From NCBI GenBank assembly GCA_947589255.1, contig CANQAL010000004.1:1-42023 (forward strand): a DNA stretch of 42,023 nucleotides. The letters are read 5' to 3'. Made by a program: the position numbers and the translations under genes. Below are positions 34,241 to 42,023 of this stretch, one piece after another. Numbering within the stretch: position 1 is the stretch's first letter; each line of letters starts with the position of its first letter. The notes below the pieces were generated by a model. The model was not told where the DNA came from, did no database searches, and worked only from the letters and a program-made list of their open reading frames with translations. The DNA comes from Candidatus Gastranaerophilales bacterium. GTDB lineage: Bacteria > Cyanobacteriota > Vampirovibrionia > Gastranaerophilales > Gastranaerophilaceae.

Positions 34241-35638
34241 TTATTTTTCTTTTATTAAATTTGTGATTACAGAAGCTATAATAATAGTAACTGCGCCTAT
34301 AAAGAATGCATATTCCCAGTGATAGTTAATACCGTTAGCTACTCCGTAAGAACATTGGTAAATGAACCAAGCTAAAAGTGTGCAGACTAAAATTTGCGGA
34401 CCTGCTATAAAGATATTGAATATTCCCATAACAGAGCCTTCAGAGCCTTTTTGAATAAACTCGGATAACATTGCAAAAGGTAATGCTAAAATGCTTGCCC
34501 AGCCGATACCGGCTACAGACATACATATTAATACAAATGCAGGATTAGTGGATAACCCCATTCCTAAGAATGCAAATGTTAATGTTATTAATGATATAAA
34601 ATGAACTTTTCTGTTTCCGAATTTAGTTGATAATAAACCTATGGGAATAGATACCAAAAAGCATATTAAATTTTGTATTGCAAAACAAATGGATGAAAAA
34701 TTAGTTGCCTGATTTATAGTATTAAGGTATGAATTTTTAACTTCTTCCGTTGCCGTTGTTAAGTCAGGAACTCCATAGATTGTGTGAATTGCATATTGAG
34801 TAAAGAATATATTTAAACTCATTATCCCAATCCAGGTGAATAATTGCATAATGCAAATTTTGCTGACCTCGGGTGAGGACTTAAAAAAATCAACAACTTT
34901 TTTTACAAATGAAGGCTGATTTTGTTTATCTTCTTTTTGTTCTGTTTGGATGCAAGTTTTTTTAGACTTATGTTCTTTAATTGTTAAGCAAGTCCAAGTC
35001 ATGGCTAAAGAAAAAGCCAGTGCCGCCATAACAAATTGCGCATTAATACTCATCTGATAGTGGAAAACATATTTTAAAAACGGAGCAGTGCCTGCAGCAA
35101 CAACAGACCCCAGCCCTATAGCAAAGCTTAAATATGCATTAGCAAGCGAGTGTTGTTCCGGTGGAACCAAATCAGGAACTAAAGCCCTATAAGGTCCTTG
35201 AGCAGCATTAACGCAGGCATCTATAACCCATATCATTATTGCCGCAATAATTAATCCGCCGAATACGGGTTCAGGTATATGTAATAAATTTGATATTTTT
35301 TCTGACAGTAATGCGGAATTAGGAAATGCCCATAATGCCAAGCTGGCAAATATAGCGCCTGCGAACAAATACGGACGTCTTTTTCCGAATATTGTATGTG
35401 TTTTATCACTTAATTCTCCTATAATAGGTTGAACAAGCATTCCCGTAACCGGGCCTGCCAGCCAAATAAGCCCAAATAACAAGGGAGATGCCCCCAAGTT
35501 TTCCGTTACGGGGCCGGATAGAATTATTCTCATCTGCCAGGCAAACTGAAGCCCGAAAAATCCCAAACAAAAATTAAGTAATTGTACTGTTGAAAATCGT
35601 TTTAATTCAATTCCATCATTAGCTGCTTCACTATTCAT
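34241..35638 (-). CDS. MFS transporter of the SUT/SLC45 (sucrose transporter-like) group
   Basis: 465 aa, 12 predicted membrane segments. The segment WLAGPVTGMLVQPIIGELSD with the following FGKRRPYLF matches the loop 2-3 region of GPH/SUT-type disaccharide:cation symporters. A charged cytoplasmic loop splits the halves (about residues 220-245). The likely cargo is a disaccharide or glycoside, but the substrate is not readable from sequence. The start overlaps the etfA stop by 8 bases, so it is co-transcribed with etfBA and probably nadBC. Confidence 0.85.
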   Translation of the reverse strand: MNSEAANDGIELKRFSTVQLLNFCLGFFGLQFAWQMRIILSGPVTENLGASPLLFGLIWLAGPVTGMLVQPIIGELSDKTHTIFGKRRPYLFAGAIFASLALWAFPNSALLSEKISNLLHIPEPVFGGLIIAAIMIWVIDACVNAAQGPYRALVPDLVPPEQHSLANAYLSFAIGLGSVVAAGTAPFLKYVFHYQMSINAQFVMAALAFSLAMTWTCLTIKEHKSKKTCIQTEQKEDKQNQPSFVKKVVDFFKSSPEVSKICIMQLFTWIGIMSLNIFFTQYAIHTIYGVPDLTTATEEVKNSYLNTINQATNFSSICFAIQNLICFLVSIPIGLLSTKFGNRKVHFISLITLTFAFLGMGLSTNPAFVLICMSVAGIGWASILALPFAMLSEFIQKGSEGSVMGIFNIFIAGPQILVCTLLAWFIYQCSYGVANGINYHWEYAFFIGAVTIIIASVITNLIKEK

Positions 35639-36632
35639 CTTTTTCCTCTTTATCTAACTCTTCAATTAATTCGGGTATAATTTGAAATAAATCACCAACA
35701 AGCCCTATATCTGCATTTTTAAATATCGGGGCATTTTTATCTTTATTTATAGCTATAATTGTACCGCTGTTTTTAATTCCTGCAAGATGCTGGGCTGCTC
35801 CTGAGATGCCTATAGCTATATATAATTTAGGTGCAACCGTTTTCCCCGTCTGCCCTATTTGCTGGGATTTAATTATATAACCTTTTTCATAAGCCGCTCT
35901 TGAGCCTGCAACTGCGGCATTTAATCTTTGCGCAAGTTCATATATAAGTGTGAAACCATTATCTTTACAAGCGCTCAAACCGCCTGAAACGATTATATCC
36001 GCAGTATTTATATCTTTTGATGATATATTCTTTTTTAATACATTTATTATTTTTAGTTTATTTTCAATTTTATCAATATCAATCCAATCAAAGATTACAT
36101 TTATATGATTTTCAGTTTTAACCGCTTTAAATGTATTTTGGTGAACTGTAGCCATTTGCGGGAAGGTTTTACATAAAATATCAGCCGTTAATTTTCCGCC
36201 AAAAGTCGGTCTTGTGGATAACAGCAGACTGTTATCCGCTATATCTAAATTTGTACAGTCGGCCGTTAATCCGGTATTTAGTTTTATTGCGGTATAAGGC
36301 ATAATTTCTCTGCCTTGATTTGTTGCACCCGCAAGTATTATTCGGGGCGGGTATTTTTGTGCTAGTTGAGTAAAAATTTCGCCAAAGTACTTGTTATTAA
36401 ATTGGTTTAATCTGTCATCATTTATTATAATAACTTCATCAGCGCCGTAATCCCCGAGGGTTTGTATGATTTTTTCATAATTCATTCTTGGTCCTATTAT
36501 GCAGACCATTATTTTTTGATTCCAAATTTTTTCTTTTAGTTCTCTTGCTTTGGTAAGCAGTTCTGTCACTACAGGTGCTATGCTGCAGTTATCTTTTAAT
36601 TCGCCGTATATTAGTATTCCGTTTGGTTCCAT
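35631..36632 (-). CDS. etfA: Electron transfer flavoprotein, alpha subunit
   Basis: 333 aa. The N-terminal domain is followed by the FAD-binding domain with GSRAAYEKGYIIKSQQIGQT, YIAIGISGAAQHLAG, IIAINKDKNAPIF and ADIGLVGDLF, the classical EtfA signature. The heterodimer with EtfB carries electrons between flavoenzymes. No acyl-CoA dehydrogenase or quinone oxidoreductase is nearby. The ATG overlaps the etfB stop (TAATG). Confidence 0.95.
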   Translation of the reverse strand: MEPNGILIYGELKDNCSIAPVVTELLTKARELKEKIWNQKIMVCIIGPRMNYEKIIQTLGDYGADEVIIINDDRLNQFNNKYFGEIFTQLAQKYPPRIILAGATNQGREIMPYTAIKLNTGLTADCTNLDIADNSLLLSTRPTFGGKLTADILCKTFPQMATVHQNTFKAVKTENHINVIFDWIDIDKIENKLKIINVLKKNISSKDINTADIIVSGGLSACKDNGFTLIYELAQRLNAAVAGSRAAYEKGYIIKSQQIGQTGKTVAPKLYIAIGISGAAQHLAGIKNSGTIIAINKDKNAPIFKNADIGLVGDLFQIIPELIEELDKEEKDE

Positions 36633-37420
36633 TACTGCTTCCTGATTTCTTCTATTTTGTTTTTTATTGTTTTAGTGTAATCTTTGTTTGATGTTTCAAT
36701 AAAATTACAGTTTCTGTAATCCGAATTTCTAAATATTTTTGAAACATAAGTAGGTGAGCCTTTAACTCCCGTTGTATTTTCGCTTAGGTTTAAATCGTAT
36801 AAATTATACGATTTAACAATATAATCTTTAGCTTTTATATACCCCGATATTTTTGGGGTTCTTGGTTTTACGCAATAATTATTGATAGCGATAACGGCAG
36901 GAAGTTCTGTTTTTGTTGTTATTTTTTCGGTTTCGGTTTCAGAATACGCAGTAATACAATTATCTTCATTTACTTCTATTAACCCGTTTACGTTGGATAT
37001 ATAAGGGTAATTTAACCTTGCTGCGGTAGAAACGCTTGTTTGCGCTGTTTCTCCGTCTATTGCAGACTGCCCGAATAAAATTAAATCGGTATCGGGAAAT
37101 TTTTCGGTTATTGCCGCGGCAAGAACTTTTGAGGTTGCATTGGTATCAGAGCCTGCAAATTTAGAATCACAAAGCAGATAAGCCTCATCAACACCCATTG
37201 CTAATGCCTCTTTTAAAACAGCTTTCGCTTTACTCGGACCCATTGATACAGCGGTTACTTTTGCATTATTACTTTCCTTTAAATTAAGTGCAGCTTCTAT
37301 AGCCTGCTTATCTAAAGGATTTAAAATGCTTTCCATATTTGTACGGTCTATATTATTATTTTCAGTCCACTTAACATCATCAGTATCGGGAACTTGCTTT
37401 ATAAACACGGTAATATTCAA
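36632..37420 (-). CDS. etfB: Electron transfer flavoprotein, beta subunit
   Basis: 262 aa. KQVPDTDDVKW, LNPLDKQAIEAAL, VSMGPSKAKAVLKEALAMG, GQSAIDGETAQT and ELPAVIAIN match EtfB, including the AMP/FAD-binding stretch. The start is a TTG (37420-37418) with AAGGGG upstream, a rarer start codon than its neighbours use. It is translated with etfA. It begins 56 bases after nadC. Confidence 0.94.
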   Translation of the reverse strand: MNITVFIKQVPDTDDVKWTENNNIDRTNMESILNPLDKQAIEAALNLKESNNAKVTAVSMGPSKAKAVLKEALAMGVDEAYLLCDSKFAGSDTNATSKVLAAAITEKFPDTDLILFGQSAIDGETAQTSVSTAARLNYPYISNVNGLIEVNEDNCITAYSETETEKITTKTELPAVIAINNYCVKPRTPKISGYIKAKDYIVKSYNLYDLNLSENTTGVKGSPTYVSKIFRNSDYRNCNFIETSNKDYTKTIKNKIEEIRKQ

Positions 37421-37476
37421 TTAATAACCCCTTTATACTTTTATTTTCCTATAAAAAAGTAATTAGTGCAAATGTT

Positions 37477-38319
37477 TTACATATCGAGTGCAATATCAAG
37501 AGTTTTTGCTTTTGCTACTATAGCACTTGATGAGATAACATCAACACCTGTTTGGGCAATTTGCGAAATATTATCTAAAGTCACATTTCCGCTGGCTTCA
37601 ATTATAGCTTTATTATTTATAAGTTCTGCGGATTTTTTCATTGTCTCTATATCCATATTATCAAGCATAATAATGTCAGCGCCTGCCGTTAATGCTTCTT
37701 TTACCTGTTCAAAAGTGTCGCATTCAACTTCGATTTTATGGGTGTGTGATAAATTCAAACGGATTTTTTCAACCGCTTTTGTTATAGAACCAGCAAATTG
37801 AATGTGATTATCTTTAATCATAACGCAGTCAGAGAGGTTAAACCTATGGAGCCTTGCTCCGCCTGTTGCAACGGCATATTTTTCAAACATTCTGAAATTA
37901 GGAGTTGTTTTTCTTGTATCAGTTATTCTTGCTTTACAATTACCGATTGCTTTTTGATATTTATTTGTTTCTGTTGCAATTCCGCTTAATCTTTGAATAT
38001 AATTTAGTGCCGTTCTTTCTCCCGTTAATATTGCTCTTGCGCTTCCGTTTATTACCGCAAGAGTATCGCCTTTTTTAATTTCATCCCCGTCTTTATAGTA
38101 TTTTTCAATTCTTATATCATCACAGAGGATTTTAAATACTCTTTCAACTATATCTATTCCGCATAAAATACCGTCTTGGCGGGTATTTAATTTTGCGGTC
38201 ATTGTTTCATCGTTATCTACAATACAGTCTGTTGTAATATCTCCGAAGCCTATATCTTCTTTCAGTGCATTTTTAATGTGTTCATCTATAATGAAGTCGT
38301 GCATAAATTGTGAGGACAT
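37477..38319 (-). CDS. nadC: Nicotinate-nucleotide pyrophosphorylase (quinolinate phosphoribosyltransferase)
   Basis: 280 aa. Makes nicotinate mononucleotide from quinolinate and PRPP in de novo NAD synthesis. ALKEDIGFGDITTD, GERTALNYIQRLSGIAT, DTRKTTPNFRMFEKYAV, MIKDNHI, VECDTFEQ and IEASGNVTLDNI are present. ATG 38319 has GAAAGGAATAAT upstream and overlaps nadB by 34 bases; a second in-frame ATG at 38304 lacks a ribosome-binding site. Confidence 0.96.
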   Translation of the reverse strand: MSSQFMHDFIIDEHIKNALKEDIGFGDITTDCIVDNDETMTAKLNTRQDGILCGIDIVERVFKILCDDIRIEKYYKDGDEIKKGDTLAVINGSARAILTGERTALNYIQRLSGIATETNKYQKAIGNCKARITDTRKTTPNFRMFEKYAVATGGARLHRFNLSDCVMIKDNHIQFAGSITKAVEKIRLNLSHTHKIEVECDTFEQVKEALTAGADIIMLDNMDIETMKKSAELINNKAIIEASGNVTLDNISQIAQTGVDVISSSAIVAKAKTLDIALDM

Positions 38320-39938
38320 ATTATTCCTTTCATTTCCGTATTTTTTGATAATTCATATGAGTATGCCGTTAAATCTTTTTGAGGATAGTCATCACGGTAG
38401 TGTGCGCCTCGTGATTCTTTTCTGTTTAGTGCAAAATCAGTTATTAATTCTGCAATGGTAAGCATATTGCGGATTTCATAACTGTTTCTGTCTATACATT
38501 TATATGAGTATGGGAATTGCTCTTTTATTTTTAAAATTTCTTCTTTTGCTTTTAAAAGTTTATCGTTGTTCCTGATAATTCCCGCATTTTCCCACATAAG
38601 TTTTTTTATTTTGTCGAAAATAGGAGTAATATCCTGTTTGTCAAAGGTTATTGTATTATTTTCATAAAATCCTATGATTTTAGATATTTGTTCATCTTGG
38701 TTAAAGTTATTTTCAAGTTTTAGTGTTTTAAGCAGATTTACAAGTTCAAATGCCGTTACTGCACATTCAAGAATAGAATTTGAGGCAAGCCTGTTTGCCC
38801 CGTGAAGTCCTGTACAAGATGCTTCTCCTATTGCATAAAGTCCTTTAATTGAGGTTGCTCCGTTTACTTTTGTTTTAATTCCGCCCATAAAATAGTGTGC
38901 CGAGGGCGATACGGGTATATAGTTTTCCGAAGGATTTATATTATATTCCCTGCAGGCACCATATATTGTCGGAAATCTTTTTTCAAATTTGAGTTCATTT
39001 ATATGAGTTGCATCAAGGAATACATTTTTTACTCCCGTTAATTTCATTTCATTGTATATTGCACGGGTAACAACGTCTCTTGGCGCAAGTTCAAGTCTTT
39101 CATCATATTTTTCCATAAAGGTATTGCCGTTTTTATCAACAAGTTTTGCGCCTTCCCCTCGAACAGCTTCCGAGATTAAAAACATCGTGCCTTTATCTTT
39201 GTCGCCGAGGGCAAATGCTGTAGGGTGAAATTGTACAAATTCCATATCTTTTACGATTGCACCGGCTCTATATGCAAGTGCTATTCCGTCACCTGTTGTA
39301 ATATCGGGGTTTGTCGTATATCTGTATAACTGTCCTATACCGCCTGTCGCTAGTACTACCGCAGGTGATTCTATTATTTCATATTCATTTTCGCTGTAGT
39401 TATATGCGATTAACCCCCTGTTTATATTTTTTGAATCGGTTAAAAGTTCAACCGCAAGAGTTTGTTCGTATACTTTTACTTCTTTTTTGCTCATCAGATA
39501 TTTAACAAGGGCATTTTCTATACAAAATCCCGTTGCATCACCGCCGGCATGAAGAATTCTGTTTACACTGTGTGCCGCTTCTTTTGTAAATTTAAGCTTA
39601 TTATTTTCATCCCTGTCAAAATCAACACCCAGTTTTTGAAGTTCTGCAACAACTTCGGCGCTTCTTTTTGATATAAATTCCGCTGCGGAAATATCGGTTA
39701 ATCCCGCTCCTGCTTTTATTGTATCTTCAATATGAAGTGTACAGGAATCAAGTTTATTTTCTGGCATTACGCATACCATTCCGCCCTGAGCATATTTTGA
39801 ATTTGATTCTATTAATTGTGATTTCGTAATTATAAGAATGCCGTCAGGCAAATCGGCTTCTTTTTGAAGCTTTATTGCCGCATATAATCCTGCTATACCG
39901 CTTCCTACAATTACTGCAGAATATTTTGAATGTTTCAT
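38286..39938 (-). CDS. nadB: L-aspartate oxidase
   Basis: 550 aa flavoprotein. Oxidises aspartate to iminoaspartate, the first step of de novo NAD synthesis. The FAD Rossmann motif VGSGIAGLYAA (about 11-21), SKYAQGGM, HSVNRILHAGGD, QFHPTAF, ELAPRDVVTRAI, the active-site region SAHYFMGGI and C-terminal RGAHYRDDYP are in place. NadA, the next enzyme, is not in the window. In an anaerobe, fumarate or another acceptor rather than O2 must take the electrons. Its TATAAT (39960-39955) sits so close to the AAGGG site that the leader is at most about 10 bases. Confidence 0.96.
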   Translation of the reverse strand: MKHSKYSAVIVGSGIAGLYAAIKLQKEADLPDGILIITKSQLIESNSKYAQGGMVCVMPENKLDSCTLHIEDTIKAGAGLTDISAAEFISKRSAEVVAELQKLGVDFDRDENNKLKFTKEAAHSVNRILHAGGDATGFCIENALVKYLMSKKEVKVYEQTLAVELLTDSKNINRGLIAYNYSENEYEIIESPAVVLATGGIGQLYRYTTNPDITTGDGIALAYRAGAIVKDMEFVQFHPTAFALGDKDKGTMFLISEAVRGEGAKLVDKNGNTFMEKYDERLELAPRDVVTRAIYNEMKLTGVKNVFLDATHINELKFEKRFPTIYGACREYNINPSENYIPVSPSAHYFMGGIKTKVNGATSIKGLYAIGEASCTGLHGANRLASNSILECAVTAFELVNLLKTLKLENNFNQDEQISKIIGFYENNTITFDKQDITPIFDKIKKLMWENAGIIRNNDKLLKAKEEILKIKEQFPYSYKCIDRNSYEIRNMLTIAELITDFALNRKESRGAHYRDDYPQKDLTAYSYELSKNTEMKGIICPHNLCTTSL

Positions 39939-39977
39939 TTTAATACCCTTGTTTATTATATTTTAGTTCAAACATAA

Positions 39978-40014
39978 AAAAATATAACTTACCAATATAG
40001 TAAGTTGTATTTTT
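39978..40014 (-). terminator. Terminator of the permease/WG-repeat unit
   Basis: A 15-bp stem (39978-39992 with 40000-40014, one G-U pair) around a 7-base loop. On the minus strand it is followed by a T-run, so it ends transcription of the leftward WG-repeat gene and separates it from nadB. Confidence 0.8.
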
Positions 40015-40028
40015 ATAAGTATTAAGAA

Positions 40029-40829
40029 TTAATATAATTTTTTAATATATTTATTAACCTGCAGAGGGCCGTATACAATAGGAACTGCTTCTTCGCCCGT
40101 TGTTGTAACAGCGCCCCATTTTCCGTTATGTTTAACTTTTAAATAGTTGCCTTTTGCTGTTTCAATTTTGTCGTATTTCGGTGCGATTAAAACTTTTCCG
40201 TTTAAATCTACAACACCCCATCTGTCGTAGCTTTCAACCTTAAATAAATCACTTCCGAGTTTTTCAATATCATCATATTGAGGTTTAATTATTACTTTAC
40301 CTGCTGCGGTTATTAAACCTTTTCTGTCATTTTCTTCAATAGAGAAGTAATTTGAAGTTAATTCATCGACATCATCATATAATACTTTTACGACTACATT
40401 CCCGTTTTTATTAATAACACCGTATTTTCCGTTTAATTTAACCTTAAATAAATCGTGTTCCATTATTGAAATATCATCGTATTTAGGCTGGATTATCTGA
40501 TTTCCGTTTGTATCAATAATTCCCCATTGACCGTTAATTGCGACTTTAATGTATTCATAGTTAAGACCTTCAATTTCGGTAAACATCGGAGGGAGGTTTA
40601 TTCTTCCGTCTTTGCTGTAGAAACCCCATTTGCCGTTGGATTTGTAACCTGTAATTGTTTTATAGTGAGTATAGTATGTATCTTCATCCCCGGGTTCTAA
40701 GCCTGAAACACCTGCATTAGGATTATTAATAGGCCCGCCGTTGCCTGAAGTATTTGAGGTTGTTGTGTAAGCTAAACTTGGAAGTGCAAATACAGCTAAT
40801 GTGATAGCAAGAATTAAATTTTTCTTCAT
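40029..40829 (-). CDS. Exported WG-repeat protein
   Basis: 266 aa. Signal peptide MKKNLILAITLAVFALPSLA with likely cleavage after A20. A Gly/Asn-rich linker follows (24-50), then six WG beta repeats of about 30 residues with the cores KWGFYSKDG, QWGIIDTNG, KYGVINKNG, RKGLITAAG, RWGVVDLNG and KWGAVTTTG. WG repeat proteins form beta-propeller-like binding folds, usually outside the cytoplasm; the ligand is unknown. The ATG overlaps the permease stop by 4 bases, so it is made with the transporter. Signal sequence plus coupling suggests, but does not prove, a periplasmic or surface partner of the permease. Confidence 0.88.
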   Translation of the reverse strand: MKKNLILAITLAVFALPSLAYTTTSNTSGNGGPINNPNAGVSGLEPGDEDTYYTHYKTITGYKSNGKWGFYSKDGRINLPPMFTEIEGLNYEYIKVAINGQWGIIDTNGNQIIQPKYDDISIMEHDLFKVKLNGKYGVINKNGNVVVKVLYDDVDELTSNYFSIEENDRKGLITAAGKVIIKPQYDDIEKLGSDLFKVESYDRWGVVDLNGKVLIAPKYDKIETAKGNYLKVKHNGKWGAVTTTGEEAVPIVYGPLQVNKYIKKLY

Positions 40830-42023
40830 AAATCCTCCTTATTTCTTTTATTTTTATAGCCGTATAATATGTATATTGCAAGTCCCATTATAACCCATAG
40901 CAGAAAATAAAGTGAAGAGTCTCCGCCTGAAAGGCTTTTATATATCATAAAACAGCTGCACATTACAATGCCGAGTATCGGAAATAAAGGACAAAACGGG
41001 ACTTTAAAGGGTCTGTATCTATCAGGTTCCGTTTTTCTTAAAATTAATACTTCTATACAAATTATTACAAAAGATGCAAATGTTCCGTAATTACAAAGTT
41101 CTGCCGAAATATTCAAATCCATAAAAAGCGAGCCTAAAATAACTATTATCCCCGATAACCAAGTTATAATGTGCGGAGTTTTAAATTTTGGGTGGATTTT
41201 CATTATATTTTTCGGAAGAAAATTATCTCTTGCGATTGCGTAAAAAATTCTTGTAGTTCCAAGCTGATAAACAAGCAAAACAGAGGTTAAAGCGCATAAT
41301 GCCCCGACGGATATTGCACCTGCATACCAATTTTTGCCGATTGCACGCATTGCATGCGCTAACGGTGCCTGCGTATCAATATTTCCGAGAGGTATTACTC
41401 CCGTTAATACCAGTGCAACTGATACATATAAAACAGTGCATAATACTAAAGTTCCTATAATAGCAATAGGTAAATCTCTCTGCGGATTTTTTGTTTCCTC
41501 TGCCGCTGTTGATATTGCATCAAAACCTATATACGCAAAGAAAATAATGAATGTTCCCGCTAAAATACCTTCAAAACCGTTAGGCGCAAACGGCACCCAG
41601 TTTTCAGGCGCTACATATTTTGCCCCTACTATGATGAATGATATTATTATTGATAAATTTACAAAAACCATAATGCCTGCAACTCTTGTTGATTCTTTAA
41701 CTCCTTTAATGAGAAGAATTGTAAGCACAAGAACTATAAAAATTGCTGGAATATTAATTGCTACAGGCATTTCAATGCCAAACGGAAGGTTAATAAACGG
41801 CATTTTATCATGGACATCCCACCCGTATTTATCGCATATTGCATACATAGAGCGGAAATCATTCCTTAACCACAAAGGATAATTAACCACAAAATCGGGC
41901 AAAATATGTTTAAATCCTTTTAACAGCTGTACAAGATATCCCGTCCAGGCCGTCGCAACCGTGATATTACCTATTGCATATTCAAGCATTAAAATCCAGC
42001 CGACCATCCAAGCCATAAATTCG
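40826..42023 (-). CDS. APC family amino-acid permease (CAT-like), 5' end cut off
   Basis: At least 398 codons; the frame runs off the right edge (Glu-Phe precede the Met at 42016), so the ATG there is internal. The visible part begins at EFMAWMVGWILMLEYAIGN, typical of transmembrane segment 3 in CAT/YfnA proteins, which places about 80 residues outside the window. About 10 membrane segments remain. FFAYIGFDAISTAAEETKNP is the diagnostic cationic-amino-acid-transporter segment. Substrate is probably an amino acid taken up by proton symport. The C-terminus is basic (YKNKRNKEDL). It is coupled to the WG-repeat gene by a 4-base overlap. Confidence 0.9.
   Translation of the reverse strand, partial: EFMAWMVGWILMLEYAIGNITVATAWTGYLVQLLKGFKHILPDFVVNYPLWLRNDFRSMYAICDKYGWDVHDKMPFINLPFGIEMPVAINIPAIFIVLVLTILLIKGVKESTRVAGIMVFVNLSIIISFIIVGAKYVAPENWVPFAPNGFEGILAGTFIIFFAYIGFDAISTAAEETKNPQRDLPIAIIGTLVLCTVLYVSVALVLTGVIPLGNIDTQAPLAHAMRAIGKNWYAGAISVGALCALTSVLLVYQLGTTRIFYAIARDNFLPKNIMKIHPKFKTPHIITWLSGIIVILGSLFMDLNISAELCNYGTFASFVIICIEVLILRKTEPDRYRPFKVPFCPLFPILGIVMCSCFMIYKSLSGGDSSLYFLLWVIMGLAIYILYGYKNKRNKEDL

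Noticed and set aside
1-42023. CRISPR array, transposon, prophage or toxin-antitoxin pair
   Set aside because: No regularly spaced repeats, transposase, integrase or paired small genes with toxin motifs were found on either strand.

Overview
The window is a strongly AT-rich, gene-dense stretch of a bacterial chromosome. It holds about 40 protein genes, one tRNA and no insertion sequence, phage, CRISPR array or rRNA. The gene set suggests an anaerobic, diderm-like heterotroph: DapL-type lysine/peptidoglycan pathway, ferredoxin-nitroreductase, EtfAB, three radical SAM enzymes, no respiratory genes, GDP-mannose and glycan genes. I lean towards a gut relative of the Cyanobacteria (Melainabacteria/Gastranaerophilales-like), but no phylogenetic marker in the window was compared, so this is inference.

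Layout. 1-3885: the tail of a cut-off gene, a bidirectional terminator, a Lys/Thr/Pro-rich protein of unknown function, a secreted parvulin, and a leftward fmt-like / endonuclease IV-like / phosphopantetheinyl transferase operon. 3979-10644: a rightward run serS-tmk-RWYD repeat protein-folE2-dapL-like-radical SAM-MATE. 10729-15196: pyrH-frr-cdsA-rnc-rpe-nagA, with overlapping or nearly touching genes. 15193-17275: an HTH/coiled-coil protein and a divergent bifunctional GDP-mannose enzyme. 17339-21900: ftsH, a membrane protein and uvrB. 21958-25838: a surface-glycan-like group (GT2 glycosyltransferase, large TPR protein, tRNA-Ala, FkbM methyltransferase). 25896-28055: cysK-luxS-mtnN, which detoxify and recycle S-adenosylhomocysteine and make the AI-2 precursor. 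28022-31662: a small protein, ferredoxin-nitroreductase, an AlaR/AlaT-like pair and a divergent second CdsA. 31724-34187: two radical SAM proteins. 34241-39938: leftward nadB-nadC-etfB-etfA-sugar transporter. 40029-42023: a WG-repeat exported protein and a cut-off amino-acid permease.

The most interesting signal is a pair of long poly-G tracts in this AT-rich DNA: G10 inside the FkbM methyltransferase reading frame and G9 in the intergenic region upstream of the first full gene. Loss or gain of one G in the coding tract truncates the protein to about 61 or 54 residues. This resembles Campylobacter-type phase variation of surface modification. A second signal is a set of genes (TPR protein, B12-type radical SAM protein, probably GT2 and uvrB) whose -10 box lies so close to the start codon that their mRNAs should be leaderless or nearly so, while most other genes have clear Shine-Dalgarno sites. 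A third is a paralogous CdsA with an altered catalytic signature. No gap longer than 300 bases lacks a gene; the largest are about 170 bases (1058-1227) and 163 bases (15715-15877), and both are described below.
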